Below, one piece after another: positions 52,116 through 63,990 of a stretch of 64,000 nt of DNA. A model generated the notes under the pieces. The model was not told the origin of the DNA and did not search any database. It saw only the letters and a list, made by a program, of their open reading frames with translations. Source of the stretch: Yponomeuta sedellus (lineage: Eukaryota; Arthropoda; Insecta; Lepidoptera; Yponomeutidae); assembly GCA_934045075.1 (NCBI GenBank), contig OW203731.1, forward strand, positions 13,587,062 through 13,651,061, read 5' to 3'. How positions within the stretch are numbered: position 1 is the first letter of the stretch; every line of letters begins with the position of its first letter. The translations under genes and the position numbers were made by a program.

Positions 52116-53803
52116 GTAACAGTTTCCTGTTACATAGGGCTTTAACACTCACGAGGTGTAAGGTACCCTAAAAAGCCTTTTCTCTGTCGTCGTATTCTAA
52201 ATATTTCTTTGGTCGCTCCGCGGGCCACTATTTAATTGTTGTTTTTGTTCGGATTCCGTTTTTTGTGATCGATTCAGCATGCAGTTGTCATTGTATCCGT
52301 TCGGGTTTTGATCACGTTTTTAGGGCTCCGTAATCAAACAAAACTTTTATTTTTGATGTGTTCAAAAGAAGATCTTTACCTCTCGACCGTGGAATAAACC
52401 TGGAAAATCTGAAAAAATGCATATTTGTTTTTAGAGTTTAATTTTTACCTTTAGCGTAGAGAGAATCGCCTAAGTTGTACTAATGCAATTGCTAGTACAA
52501 TTTCTTTTATGTGTAGGTAGATACAGCACCCTAATATCTCTTTTCGATGTATTCGTGGCCACTTTCTTCAGCCTCATTCCGGGCTATTGTGTTGTAGGCT
52601 GATTTTAAGGAACCCAGGGTTGATGCATCGTTTTTTATATATATTATGCTGTATGGTAATGGGCAGTATAATGAAGCGTCTGAATTACAAATCAAGCGAG
52701 ATATGCTTTAAAATAAAACCTTACTTGTTTTACAGTTATCCTTCATTACCGAGCTATAGCTCGCTTTTTGCTTGTTTTAGCCACTATATTTTTTTCTCGC
52801 ACTTCCAGGGCTAACAATAAAATCTGTTTTGCATACTGCTAAGTCTAAGTGGCCTCAAAAAGGTACCAGATGCTTTTCAGTGGTAAAAAATCCATATTTA
52901 CATTCGTGGATTATTATTATGACTTAAATTCTTCATGGCACCATTAAAACATTTTAAAGGTCATAGGCGAGCTTAATGCATTATCTTCCAGTGGATTGCA
53001 ATGACATGTTACACTTTTCATTCTTATCATCTTGTAATTACCAACTTTAATTATTAGTTAAGTTACAGAAATGTCGATAATTAAAAAAAATAGGACCAAT
53101 ATAATATTATAGAACCAAATGAACACAATAACCACGAAAGTTTTGAAAAATACATTAAGATATTACTTCGCATGGGAACCCCACTATTAACTGATTTACT
53201 TAACAATATCCTGTCATATACATAAAAATGTTTACATTCATCAGGAGATACAATAAAAGCGGTGCCAAATCATTAAGGTGGCCTGGCACAAATGCCTTCT
53301 TTAGCGCTGCGCCAGCCGGGAATCAGAGTATAATCGGAGTCAGTCTTCGCGAGTCATCCGCCAAGCATTTATCATATCGGCACGGCTGCACCCCTTACGT
53401 TAATAGGGCTCATAAGTATACACAGAAAGTTCATTTGGACTGATCTACTTGAGTCTAATATTTACCTATTAGTTTTGTTCAGAACCACGTTTCAGCCGAC
53501 TTTGCATCACCAATCTATGTCCCAATTGCATGAGTTTCATGACGATACGTAGTTTATTATGACAATTTTGTTGTAAATTACTTAGCAGAGTCTACTTGTT
53601 AATCTGGTTAATCGACTTGTAAGCGATGAATTGAAGCTTTATGACACACGTTTATGGTTATTGGTTACCGTTGAATGATTGAAAATGAAGATGAAGAGGT
53701 AAGAAATTAACCGGTTCGCAGCATTAAGATTTCTAAAGTAAATTCAGGTACAATAAACGTATTAATAATAATAAAACTAATTTTGCTTCATTTACATTTC
53801 CTG
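52116..53803. other. Non-coding, nothing recognised
   Basis: Mostly AT-rich. TACCCTAAAAAGCC near 52162 may be the end of the 55134-type repeat. No supported gene. Confidence 0.5.
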
Positions 53804-53968
53804 TGGTGGCCAAGGGAGGGAAGGAGGTTGGTAGGCAGACCACCGACACGATGGTCAGACGACATCGTGAGGGTTGCGGGCCAGAGATGGACCAGGATAG
53901 CACAGGACCGTGAGGAATGGCGCAATAAAAAGGAGGCCTATGCCCAGCAGTGGGTTGATGTGGGCTGA
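53804..53968 (+). pseudogene. RTE-type LINE ORF C-terminus
   Basis: The open frame reads WPREGRRLVGRPPTRWSDD, then VAGQRWTRIAQDREEW, then KEAYAQQW, stop at 53966. The DNA GCCCAGCAGTGGG encodes the QQW end and is followed by an ATAGATTATAGATATAGAT simple tail. No lesion is seen in the 54 remaining codons, so this copy is younger than those at 33.6 and 50.8 kb. It is 5'-truncated. Confidence 0.88.
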
Positions 53969-54697
53969 TTATAGATTATAGATATAGATTACATTTCCTA
54001 CTTAGTTTAAATTAAACTGTTCGCTGTTTGAAGATGATGTCTGTTTTTCAGTAACATATTAAAATTTTGTGGAACCAAGTGCCAAATAGTATGTTGATGA
54101 ATTTTCGTTTTCTTTTCATTTTAATATTGCGTAAAATTAGGTGAACATATTATGTGAGTATGGAAACACCTGACTTCGCAATAAAAAAGGTATGGTAATT
54201 CCGTCTCTAGCTATTCTGTGGTTATGTGTGTGATGCGAGGCTTTCATAATGTTTCATTAAGTATTAATGCGTTTATGATACGCATCGAAGGCCAAACACT
54301 GATAAATATCGGGAGCTTACTTAAGTCTTGAATCTTAATGGATTGGGTGACACGCAATTTTCGACCTCGTTATATTCGGATTTGGCTAGACGCTAATGTC
54401 GCTGAGCTAAGTAGTTGCGGGTTACGACAATTGACTCTTTCAGTGCGTGTTCATAATTCATAACTTTTGCGACCATGTAGTCATGTAGTTGTATAGATGT
54501 TACATTTAGGGTTGGTCTCCTACATGATACCCACTTAGGGCACAGCAATTTCAAAGAAATAGATCATTTTATTAAGAGCATAGAACGAGGCATCTGAAAC
54601 ATTCTGCACATTCTGAAAATTAGCAGAAAGCTTCGTCATAAAAAGTGGCACAATAAACGATATGAAACTAAACTAAATTTCCAAGTATCATGCAGTA
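53969..54697. other. Non-coding, nothing recognised
   Basis: AT-rich DNA without a supported feature. Confidence 0.55.
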
Positions 54698-54891
54698 TCT
54701 TCTCTCTATAATATAAAAATGAATCGCTGGATGTGTTGGTAAGCGCAAATCTCGAGTGCAGCTGAACCGATTTCGCTAATTCTTTTTTAGAATATTCCTT
54801 GAAGTACGAGGATGGTTCTTACGGGGAGGAAAATTAAAAAAGTAATAAAGAATCGACTGTTCAGCGGTTAGAAGTTCGCTGGGTCAGCTAG
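54698..54891 (+). mobile_element. Non-autonomous Helitron-like element, about 194 bp
   Basis: It begins TCTTCTCTCTATAATATAAA, with AATGAATCGCTGGATG, GCTGAACCGATTTCGCTAAT and CGCTGGGTCAGCTAG followed by T. The start in TC, the GAACCGATTT-GCTAATTC block and the end CTAG/T are those of lepidopteran non-autonomous Helitrons. GCGGTTAGAAGTTCGC near the end may be the terminal hairpin. No target duplication is expected and none is seen. Confidence 0.75.
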
Positions 54892-55133
54892 TTAGAAATA
54901 AAAATTAGTTTTACAATAAAGTTACATCGAGCAACAGAATTAATTTCTTCAGCTATTACATTGAAATTGTATTTGATTTAAGTGGTTGTACAATAAAAGC
55001 TTTAAAAAAATATTTCACAATGTCAATAAAATTAAAAGACTATAAAATTACAGATGTATAAAATAAAAAAAAATGTATACAAATTAATTGAAATTAAATA
55101 AAACCTACATATTTAATAATAAAAACCGGCCAA

Positions 55134-55648
55134 GTGCGAGTCAGACTCGCGCACCGAGGGTTCCGTACAAACCTGTATTATAGACCTGAGTATTTGGTAT
55201 GAATTTCAATTTAATACCTCTACGCGTTTATGAGGAAATGGGTAGTAATTTTAAAATTACTAAAAAAAATATATATTATGTGATGTAACTAAAAATTTAT
55301 GGTTTTCGTAATTTTTCCTTTATCTATGCTATAAGACGTTGCTTCGTACCAAATTTCAAGATTCTGAGTTCACGGGAAGCACCCTGTAGGTTTTGATTCC
55401 CTTGCAAGTGTCGAAAATTTGCGGCATAAACGGCTGTATCTTTTGATTGCGTTGGCTTAGAAGTTTAATTTTTTCACAGCTTCAAGGGACAGTAGACCTG
55501 AGTAATTGATATAAATTTCAGCTTCATACCTCCACGCGTTCCTGAGAAAAAGGGTCTTGACAGACGGACGGACGGACGGACAGACGGACAACAAAGTGAT
55601 CCTATAAGGGTTCCGTTTTTTCCTTTTGAGGTACGGAACCCTAAAAAA
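55134..55648 (+). mobile_element. Interspersed repeat AACCGGCCAAGTGCGAG..GTACGGAACCC
   Basis: It starts AACCGGCCAAGTGCGAGTCA and ends GTACGGAACCCTAAAAAA. AGGGTTCCGTAC (55157-55168) and GTACGGAACCCT (55631-55642) are exact inverted repeats near the ends. A (GGAC)n run lies at about 55562-55590. Fragments are at 11486 and 27030. Insect genomes contain this repeat in high copy; I do not know its superfamily. Confidence 0.75.
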
Positions 55649-55683
55649 GTTCTGAACCAAAGGGATTCCAAGGAAAATCTAAA

Positions 55684-55945
55684 TGTAACTGTTTCTACTC
55701 TTGTTGTCATTAGTTTAACGGTGCCATCCAAGCGTGTGTAGGTACCTACGATGCATTATGAAATGGACACCTAGTTTGACTTGTAACGTTCATTAAGCCG
55801 CAGTATCTGCGCTACTTTGAATAAAACCTTTTCGTTTAATTTCTTTCAACGTACAACAAATATGAGATAATTCATAAAGAAGTTGTTTCTTCTCTTGTTA
55901 TTTCTAGTTTATCGGTGCCATCCAAGCATGAGTACGATGCAACGT
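55684..55945. repeat. Direct repeat of about 60 bp, 196 bp apart
   Basis: TGTTTCTACTCTTGTTGTC..CGGTGCCATCCAAGCG (55690-55735) recurs as TGTTTCTTCTCTTGTTATT..CGGTGCCATCCAAGCA (55886-55930). AACGTTCATTAAGCCGCAG at 55785 is a reversed match to 27775-27805. Confidence 0.65.
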
Positions 55946-55960
55946 ACAGCAAATCGATTC

Positions 55961-56304
55961 GATTCTGCCCTTATATGTAACCACTGCTGGGGCACGGGTC
56001 TGTTCATGCATCGCAGGAAGTTTAGGCCATAGTCCACCACGGGGGCCAAGTCCGGGTTGGTGGAGGATTGTAAGACAGTGGCGGGCCTTACTGTCAGAAG
56101 TTATCGACCCGCCGATAAGGCCTCTGAGATGGCTTAACGACTGCCATTACAAGACAGCTTAACATGCCTTGCGAAGCACGGAAGCGCTCGCAAAAATTCC
56201 ACTAGCGGTAGTCGCGGGACGGTCACCCATCCTGCACTAACTTAACTTGCTTGCTTAACAGTGATCAATTCCAATCACTCGGTTCGACTAGGCCACGAGC
56301 GCTT
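55961..56304 (-). mobile_element. Family A SINE-like element, near full-length
   Basis: On the reverse strand it runs from GCGCTCGTGGCCTAGTCG at about 56304 through the GGATGGGTGACCGTCCCGCG segment (about 56213-56235) to the 3' block GTGCCCCAGCAGTGG at about 55986. Here GGGTGACC is intact, which strengthens the 5S-like reading, while the GGCGCGG word has been lost. Confidence 0.8.
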
Positions 56305-58590
56305 TAGTACAGTTAATATTGCAATTGAATCACCTTCGAGGATCGTCGAACGATTGAGTCTAGGAACAGCTAATTTAGCGGGCAAAGCCAAACCGCAGCA
56401 ACATTTTAAATATGTATGTTCATGAATTTATTTGCACGGCGCGAGATCTGGGGCAATTTGAGAGCGGCCGACCATCAGAGAGCATAAAGCGTTTTACGAC
56501 CGCTCTGCTGATTTATTTCACATTCATAATTTGATGTTCCGGTACATCAGAGGGCTAATAACGGCAGATCAAAATTTCGTCTTGTGTAACAATCGTAAAA
56601 TACACATTAAGCCGCACTTAAAGACCGCCACTATACGGCGTTTTGGCAGCGCCAAGTCTTTTTCTCATAATCTTCAGAGCTGTTATTGCGAGGCTTTAGA
56701 ATAGATACCGGGATGATTTTATTGACGGACGTCATGAATTTTGTATTAAAGTTTTACTGTCGTTCCATTACATTACTATTATTTTAATAATTTTATTATA
56801 CCTAGGCGGGCGTTTAGACGTCGTAAAAGTTTACTTCTTATCGAACTGGAGATTCCAAATTCAAATCGGATGCGTTGAGTGCGTCAGTGGATATCAAGAA
56901 AGATGATAATAATATCTCTGTCTGTCACTATGAAAATAAAGTCTAAGAAAATAAAGAAGCAAAAACAACTTGTCAATGGTTTTTGTAAACACGCCGCGGT
57001 GAAAGCCCAGTAGCCCAGTGACGATTCACCTTAAAAACAAATAGACAAGTCGAGTTTGTCGACATCGGTCCACACACAACTAAAAGCTGGGCTTAAACAC
57101 TTAATTATCGAGCTCGAGTTCTTACTAAGCCGGTGTAATCTCGGAACACTTATCAAGTGTCCATAATAATTTGAGACGCGTTGTTACGGCGAGGTGCAAA
57201 AGTGGCTGACCTGACATCACGCCTGTGACCCTCGGCGATCGGCCCTCTCGCTCCCACGTCACTAACCGTCTCTCTCCCCCATCACGCCCCCAGTGTTCTC
57301 AGCCATCTCCCTAAGATCCCATGTCTTTACTTATACATACAATTAATGAACTTTAGATCCAGGTAGTAAATACGAAATTAGAACGGCTGTTACGGACCGC
57401 ATGGCTCGCTCGCGGAGCAGCGCCGGCGGCGCACCTCGGTCCATCATCGTCATCTATTGTCATGTCTTTTTCTCTGCCTTTATAAACAATCTCTTTTATT
57501 TTCACCTAGGAGTTTAATCGGCTCGCGCTCGTGGAATTCCTGTCTCTATTCTTATCGGGTGGTCGTTTTTAAAGTAACAAGAGTACAAAGGTTGTTGTGA
57601 GGTGCCAAGTCGTGTCAGCGATGCCTGTAACGGAACGCCTTCGTGACGTGATTGTGTTCGTTTTTTCTCTCAGTCACCCGGTGCTGTGAGGGTTAGCATT
57701 TGGCGTGCCACCAGTAGGCAACCCTTCACTATGTTCGTGGCTAATGGACCTTCGACTACTATCTCTCACGTCGGAATCCAGCGGCGACACTTATTAAAGT
57801 CGCTTTTTATGTGGTGCAATTTGTCATTTATTCGCGGCAAGTTTTTCCCTTCATTAGCTTATATTAATTGCGTCCTCCCGGGCACTTACGTGTACTGTCA
57901 TTTCCTAGCTGTTTAATACGGCTTGAAGTCGGAATGCGGCCATAATTTGTAATGAGCCAGGATCGTGAGATATTTCTTCTCTACGCTTCGCCCGTTTAAA
58001 TAGGTTCGGCTCGTTACCAGAGCGTTCCCATGCATCGCTCTCAGTTCACTCGCTACTTACTGCTGTTCTTAAATTGAGTGTGATTTGATGCCCGCATGCA
58101 AATTAGTTGACGAGCAGCGCCGATGACCACATAATTGTACAAAGAAAACAAAAGAACACTGCCACTGGTTAAGTCGAAATAGCAGTGACACCATCTTCTC
58201 ATGAGCGGCCTAATAACATTGTAAGAGATTTTACAAAGAAAAGCTCAACTCGTGACATCACTTTGTTTACTCACCGAACTGGATTCTTGCAGCATCTTGT
58301 CATTTGTACAGTTTTATAGTTAGCTACGGAAACTGTGGTCATCAATCTCAGGTAATTATTCAAGTACAAAATTTCGTTGACATATCAGCTTACTATTCCA
58401 CAAAAATTTTGATACTGCGAATGTATGACATCTTTTATACCTATTTCGGAGTTGCTTCCATGGTAAATATTGTAAGTCGAATAACTCTATGAACTTCACC
58501 GGACATTATTAAAACATATTTTACAACTAACTTATATAGTGGACTTGGAAAAAAATTGCCAACTTGTGTTGTGGTGACTATTAGTTCTTA
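56305..58590. other. Repeat-poor, CpG-richer block, possible regulatory DNA
   Basis: About 2.3 kb with no interspersed repeat. Words such as GCATAAAGCGTTTTACGACC (56482), TTTATTTCACATTCATAATT (56512) and TTATTGACGGACGTCATGAA (56720) contain posterior-Hox or CREB-like cores. Pyrimidine tracts ending in AG at 57297 and 57673 could be splice acceptors (GTTTTTTCTCTCAG). The following frame 57686-57916 has no known motif. I favour regulatory DNA of a nearby developmental gene, unproven. Confidence 0.35.
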
Positions 58591-58600
58591 AGAACTTTCT

Positions 58601-58716
58601 TAAGGCGTAATACATAACTATAATTTTGCATCCCACTTCTGGGCCCAGGTCTTACGTTTAACTTAAGTTAAACTTGTAAAATTATATGCAAAATTATAGT
58701 TATGTATTACGCCTTA
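58601..58716. repeat. Perfect 31-bp inverted repeat, 54-nt centre
   Basis: 58601-58631 (TAAGGCGTAATACATAAC..) is the exact reverse complement of 58686-58716. The centre contains a further palindrome GTTTAACTTAAGTTAAAC. The form is that of a tiny MITE or cruciform-prone element. Confidence 0.88.
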
Positions 58717-60804
58717 CAATTTTCGTTTACGGAGGAGATTCACGAGCCCTAACTCGTCGGTTTTGCTTCCTCCTCGAGATACAATCTACAATTACGCAAC
58801 TCTCAATCAGCGCTATCCGCAGGCTGAGAATCAATTGCCGACCTTTCCCTAGCGAGCCTTTAGGCTAGTTCTACATCCACGAGAGAAAACATACCAATTT
58901 AACTAACTGTAGAAAGGACTTCTAGTATCAACTCATGAAGATTGTGTGCATTTTCGAAGTAGGCATGACATTTTGAGCCTTGTTGAGAATACTATAAAAT
59001 ATATAGATCTGCAATAAAGAGTATTCTAATCTTATTTGACACTTCATCGGTGTAGGAGTTTGACATTTTCTTTGTGACCATTCCAAGTGTTATCATTTAA
59101 TACGAAACCCTAACCATCTTTTTGATGCAATATTTTCTTGTCTGATGAACGGTTTTAAACCAAACTACGTCCGTAAGGTTCTTTACCATTAAAGATGAGG
59201 CAACAAGCAGCTACTTCACCTCTTAATTCCCAACTAAAGACATAAAAATGCCACCTCAATCAACACTCCACCTTCTCCAAGATCAAAAGCGATATACATT
59301 GCTCGTCCGGAGGTATCAAGAACAGAAAAACGCCAAAAAAGCCTTTTCAATCTTCAAATTGCTCTTTTCGAGTCGGTGAAGACGCGGCCTTATCCCGGGC
59401 CTACATGCAATTAGGTTTAAACGGTGCTGAGTTGTATTTAAACAGGCACGAAGGAGGAATTAAGTGCAATCAGAGGTGCGGGGCGGTATGTGGTGAAAAA
59501 GCGTTGGTATGCGCGCGCGACGCCCCGCGCTCGCCGATCGGAACGCGCATGCCCGAGTCATCTCGCTGGATCCCATCTCGCAAACTTTTCGCAACCGTGA
59601 CGTTAACTTTCGGTGACGTTACGGAAACAAATTAAGCTTTAGAGATGCAAAATAATGCTCTGTCAAGAAATGACAAGTGAGAGGACACTTTCTGTCATTC
59701 TGTCAAGCGTGTGGTAGGTATATCACGGTCGTTCGGCTGAGATGGTAATTGTGTTTTGTAGAAATCGTCGTCTTGTCTCGTAACAAAGTTACAAATTAAA
59801 ACATTTTTGTCCGCTTTCGTATCTTTGTATTGTAATAATCACGGCATTGCTTTACCTTTAGGTACTTAAAAAGAAATAGTTAGGTGTCTCGTCTCGTAAC
59901 TTACAAACAGTCTTTGTATAATTATTTGCGTCTTGCAAACATAATTTAATAGGAAAATAGTTATCTTATTATCTGTAATGAATTTATATTTTGTTTTAGT
60001 TTATCCCTTTTTTTTCTTTCTTTATAGTTTATAGTATACAGTGCTTTAATATCTATGAAATGGTGCTTACAAAAGTACTTGTAATTGACGTATTATTCAT
60101 TTGACGCCTCCTAACGAGTGAGTTCTAGATATGAAATTTCGAATGCGATTTCGATATGCGACAAAATTTTCAAATTCCTATAATCGAATCGTTGACTTTT
60201 TGTCTGTTTTCGTGTCATCGCACTCCCGTGTGGTTCGCGCTAGGGCTCAGAACGTCGGGACTCTCGCGCATGCTCTGGCCATCTCCCTGCTTTCTTTCTT
60301 GTGCCCTTTAATCGGTCCACGGTAATTGGTCTATCTTATAGGGTTGAGTCTGGATTTATGGGAGTTTTAAAGTTATGACTTTTGTCAGCCGAGAACGAGT
60401 TCGGGTTTTGCGAATTGTTGTATTACTTCATATGAGTGCTATACAGGTTGTCACAAATCCCCGTATAAATTAGAAAAAAATAGTTGTATACCTACAGTCA
60501 TTTCAATGCCGCAACTTCAGTGTGGAACAGTTGATATTTATCTTAGCGATTTCGATGTTTCCACAATGTCAAATTTGTTCATATTGACCAATAGAACACC
60601 CCATTTTCGGATGTACATTGGGATTATTCCTATTGTGAAATTTGGTATATTTGTGTGTTTGTCACGCAATCACACACGAACAGCTGATCGGATTTCTTTA
60701 ACATATTCTTCGCATTCGCACGCAATAAAGTCGCGAGCATAGCCTAAGCGTAAGCAGCCTTACGTCCGACTGCCAAAAGTCAGTGCCCTTAGCCAATAAA
60801 GTTC
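58717..60804. other. Repeat-poor DNA with CpG-rich patch
   Basis: 59400-59640 is CpG-rich (GGTATGCGCGCGCGACGCCC) and repeat-free. 60130-60330 likewise (CTCGCGCATGCTCTGG). Both look single-copy. Frames such as 59405-59635 match nothing I know. The remainder is AT-rich. Confidence 0.35.
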
Positions 60805-60960
60805 CCTGGCACAGGCTTTCTCTCAGCGAGAGACATTATAGGCTTAATCATCACTCGTACCTCTGCCCACTTCGTACGGAGGTTGGGCCAGCTGGTTATA
60901 ACAGGTTCGAACTGAATAACCCAATGTGCCAATCACGTTTTCTAAGTTATACATATTTGT
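60805..60960 (-). mobile_element. Family B end next to SINE2-like scrap
   Basis: TTCTCTCAGCGAGAGACATT, TAGGCTTAATCATCACTCG and GCCCACTTCGTACGGAGG are a decayed reversed family B end. CAGGTTCGAACTG and TTTTCTAAGTTATACATATT after it are SINE2-like on the forward strand. Confidence 0.55.
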
Positions 60961-62003
60961 GAATTTGGTAGGTTGGCAGTCAGCTCCGCCTATTTATCTG
61001 TCTCCCGCAGCAGTTCTTATGATTCTAGTCCACTCCCGTAGGTTTCTTTCAACCAGAATTTATTTCACCGGCCTACGCGGCTCTTGTCAGGGATTTTCCC
61101 ATCATTTTCTACAATTTATAGGATACCATATCTTGGTTAACTGAATACAAGCCTCAAATATGCAATATTTTTCCTTCGAATGATATTTCTACTAGCGCTC
61201 GCTGGTAGGAACAATGATGATACCACTCGCTTACTTTGTAGGAAGTCACCTTGTCCAGAGATTTCAAGACCAATTCTTAAACTGACGATCTAAACCTACC
61301 TAAAGTCAGATTTATCTTTTATTTTCTGTACGTATTTTTTTTTATTGAACATATTTATTTACAATACTTATTTACATCATATCTAAATATGTATTACTAA
61401 TTATAAACTAAATCTAAATCGAGATTTATCTTATTTTATTGTCAGACATACCTAATTGTAAAAGAGGGGGGTAAAAGAAGAGGTTCTACCACGATTCTTA
61501 ACGTATCACGTTAAGAATTACAACCGTGCACCAAAAGTAACACCAATCTCACCGTTTATTTTACAATTATGTCTTAACAACCATCAAAGTTTAAGAATAC
61601 ATTTGATTGTTGAATCTAACTACTGTTTCTGTTTTATTACAGGTAAGTGTCAATTCGAACTGCGACAATACCTACGTAAGTAACGAGTCAAGCCATCAAT
61701 CACTTAGTGTAATTAAGATCTGAAGGACGGAAATCTTGCATCCATTTAAGGCAGAGTTAATAACAGAGTATGCAAATACCACGGTTCATTGTACTGATGA
61801 ATCCCGGTGCAACAATATTGTAGAGACTCAATCAACACCTCCATTACGTGCTAAACCTTATGCCTGGGTTATTCCCATAAAATCACTTTGTCTCGTCCTT
61901 AGGAGCCCACGTTTATAAATATATTGGATCGAAATTAGGTTTTTTTGTTTGGTAGTAAAATATGTTTGTTTTATATAATAGAATGTTAGCATTATATCGA
62001 TTA
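60961..62003. other. Non-coding, nothing firmly recognised
   Basis: A small inverted repeat TTCTTAACGT/ACGTTAAGAA lies at about 61494-61517. GATGATACCACTCGCT at 61213 is a SINE2 body scrap. No gene. Confidence 0.5.
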
Positions 62004-62051
62004 AGCTTTCGCTAATCGATATAAGATACATTATATCGATTAGCGAAAGCT
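62004..62051. repeat. Perfect 21-bp inverted repeat, 6-nt loop
   Basis: AGCTTTCGCTAATCGATAT.. at 62004-62024 is the exact reverse complement of 62031-62051. An additional direct ATTATATCGATTA lies at 61991. Confidence 0.88.
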
Positions 62052-62612
62052 GCCACCTAAATTTTACTCCGTCTCACTAGGGTTAACGTCACTTTTTCGT
62101 CATCTTCTTATTTGCGTGTCAATGGAAAGTCATCGTAATGAAAAAGTTTGCCAATCAGCCTTAGCGACTCTCTAATTGTTTACCCGGGTGCGGCAGATGT
62201 AGGAACTTAGGGTTTTTACTAAAATTAACTAAAACTAATTAGATTTGTATGGTCCTAAACTTAAGTACACATGGATGGTTCAATTCAAAATTTTTATTTC
62301 TGAACAACTCTATAGTGTTAGTTTTATAGATATTTCTTAAATTACGTTAGTAAAGACATTTCATTGTGGACTATATTTTATTTTACATGGACTGAGACCC
62401 AGTGCTTCAGCATAACTAGAGCTGTCAGTCGTATTCGCAATGATTGAATGAAAATTGGCAAAGTTAGGGTTGTAAATTGAATTACGCATACCCCTTAGTT
62501 CTACAATAAAGATCTTTACTGTCTTCTTTAAAAACGTATATATATTTTTTAAATACTTGAAGTTTTTATCGTCATTTATGAGTCGATAACATTAAAGAGC
62601 TGCCTTGTAAAG
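62052..62612. other. Non-coding, nothing recognised
   Basis: AT-rich DNA without a supported feature. Confidence 0.55.
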
Positions 62613-63085
62613 CAAAAATAGGTTTAATTAAAACTGTTTTTATACGGATTTATGCTCGTTTATTACATTTTTACAATTTTCCAACGTTTCGGCACTTTTT
62701 CAGGTGCCGTGGTCCCGGATGACTGAGGTGACAGGTGTCTTTTAGAAATCATTAACGGTTAGTTTACTACCCTCGGCAAAAGTTAATTATGAAGTTACGT
62801 TCCAAAATAGACAAACCAATTATTTTTTATATAAAGTCAACAATATTGATTATTAGTAATTGAAGTTAAAATTAAATTTATAAACTAATTACTTTATATG
62901 AACTTAAAGATACCGATTATTAATTGAAATTAAATTGATTTATTATTATTTATTCTACAGTCACACTTCTAGCAAGGGAGTCTCATGCACTTAAGCACTG
63001 GTTCCCATGCTACCGGTATGTTCCAACCACGATCTCTATTAAAATTTGGATGCCGGCGGATCTCTATTGCCTCAAAAATAGGTTT
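62613..63085 (-). mobile_element. Penelope-like element copy 2, 13-bp target duplication
   Basis: CAAAAATAGGTTT at 62613-62625 and 63073-63085 is an exact 13-bp duplication around 62626-63072. On the reverse strand the copy runs from the end of the ORF through the AT-rich 3' region. The hairpin GGCACCTGAAAAAGTGCC plus GAAACGTT and the AAACAGTTTTAAT end follow. It is collinear with 48082-48613 but is truncated further at its 5' end and lacks an inverted duplicate. Confidence 0.9.
62961..63072 (-). pseudogene. Penelope-like ORF C-terminus, frameshifted
   Basis: The reverse frame shows A-I-E-I-R-R-H-P-N-F-N-R-D-R-G-W, then W-E-P-V-L-K-C-M-R, after which two extra bases relative to copy 1 shift the frame and a premature stop is met near 62969. 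Residues match copy 1 at nearly every position. Confidence 0.8.
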
Positions 63086-63411
63086 GTATGAAAACCTACA
63101 ACACTAAAAAAATTATGCTTTCAGTCGTAAGTCTTGCTTCGCCATTTCTTCTTCAACGCCAACTTCAACTACCGCGCAGGTTTTTAAGGTTTTTATGGAC
63201 ATTTTATTTTGAACTTCAAACTAATACCTATAAACTAAACTTACATTGTACGAAAAATCAACAACAGTGTGTTAGGAAGTCACCGTTGAAAGCTCAGCAG
63301 GTATTGTTCACGGGAGTCTGAATTACTGCCCGTGGCCATAACAGATACAACTGTTAATTATAAGGCTCGCGATTTACTCTGCTACAATACAGGCTGCTTC
63401 AGAAAGGTTCT
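63086..63411. other. Non-coding, nothing recognised
   Basis: A 77-codon frame at 63088-63321 has no known motif. Confidence 0.5.
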
Positions 63412-63541
63412 GTACAGACGTCCTGTGCACACGTGTGCACTAACATGTAACCACTTTAGAACCTTGTCACAGTAATCTCTTCTAGCCTGATCTATGAGAA
63501 ATTGGCTATTTTGACTTTGACAAGGTACTGAAGTGCTACAT
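63412..63541. repeat. Repeat D, reversed copy of 38157-38269
   Basis: GCACTAACATGTAACC, TAGAACCTTGTCACAGTAAT, TATGAGAAATTGGC and CTTTGACAAGGTACTG match the reverse complement of the other copy with scattered changes. Confidence 0.6.
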
Positions 63542-63852
63542 GCTAGGTCATGTGAACTTACAGCTTATTGGGCACCTACCACATACTTATCAATACAAAT
63601 ATAGGGGTACTGGATATGAATATTTAAAAAAACTTCCGTTCAGCAATGTATTTTAGACAAACAATTCTAAGACTAAACGTACTAAAGGATTTATTATTGC
63701 AAATTGTGATGAAATTCTTGTTCTACGCAATATATTTCTAATAGCGGTTTACATATTTTTTTTAAAAAAACCTTATTTCTGTAGTGCCTCAAATAGTTGT
63801 GTTTTAGACTTCTGTACTTTCGCCCGCCGACACTAGAGTTGGCAAATACAAT

Positions 63853-63990
63853 TTCATGCAGCCTATATAAGTCCCACTGCAGGGCATTAGGCCTTCTCTC
63901 GGAGAAAGTAGTTATATGGGCTTAATCACCACGCGTGCCAACCGCGGATTGGCAATTCCTAGCGCTGAGACATGAACACTTCAGAAGATC
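63853..63990 (-). mobile_element. Family B retroelement end
   Basis: AAGTCCCACTGCAGGGCATT, AGGCCTTCTCTCGGAG, ATGGGCTTAATCACCACGCG and CCGCGGATTGGCAATTCC are the fullest family B segment here, reversed. The CCTGCAGTGGGAC end links it to RTE-type tails. Confidence 0.75.
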
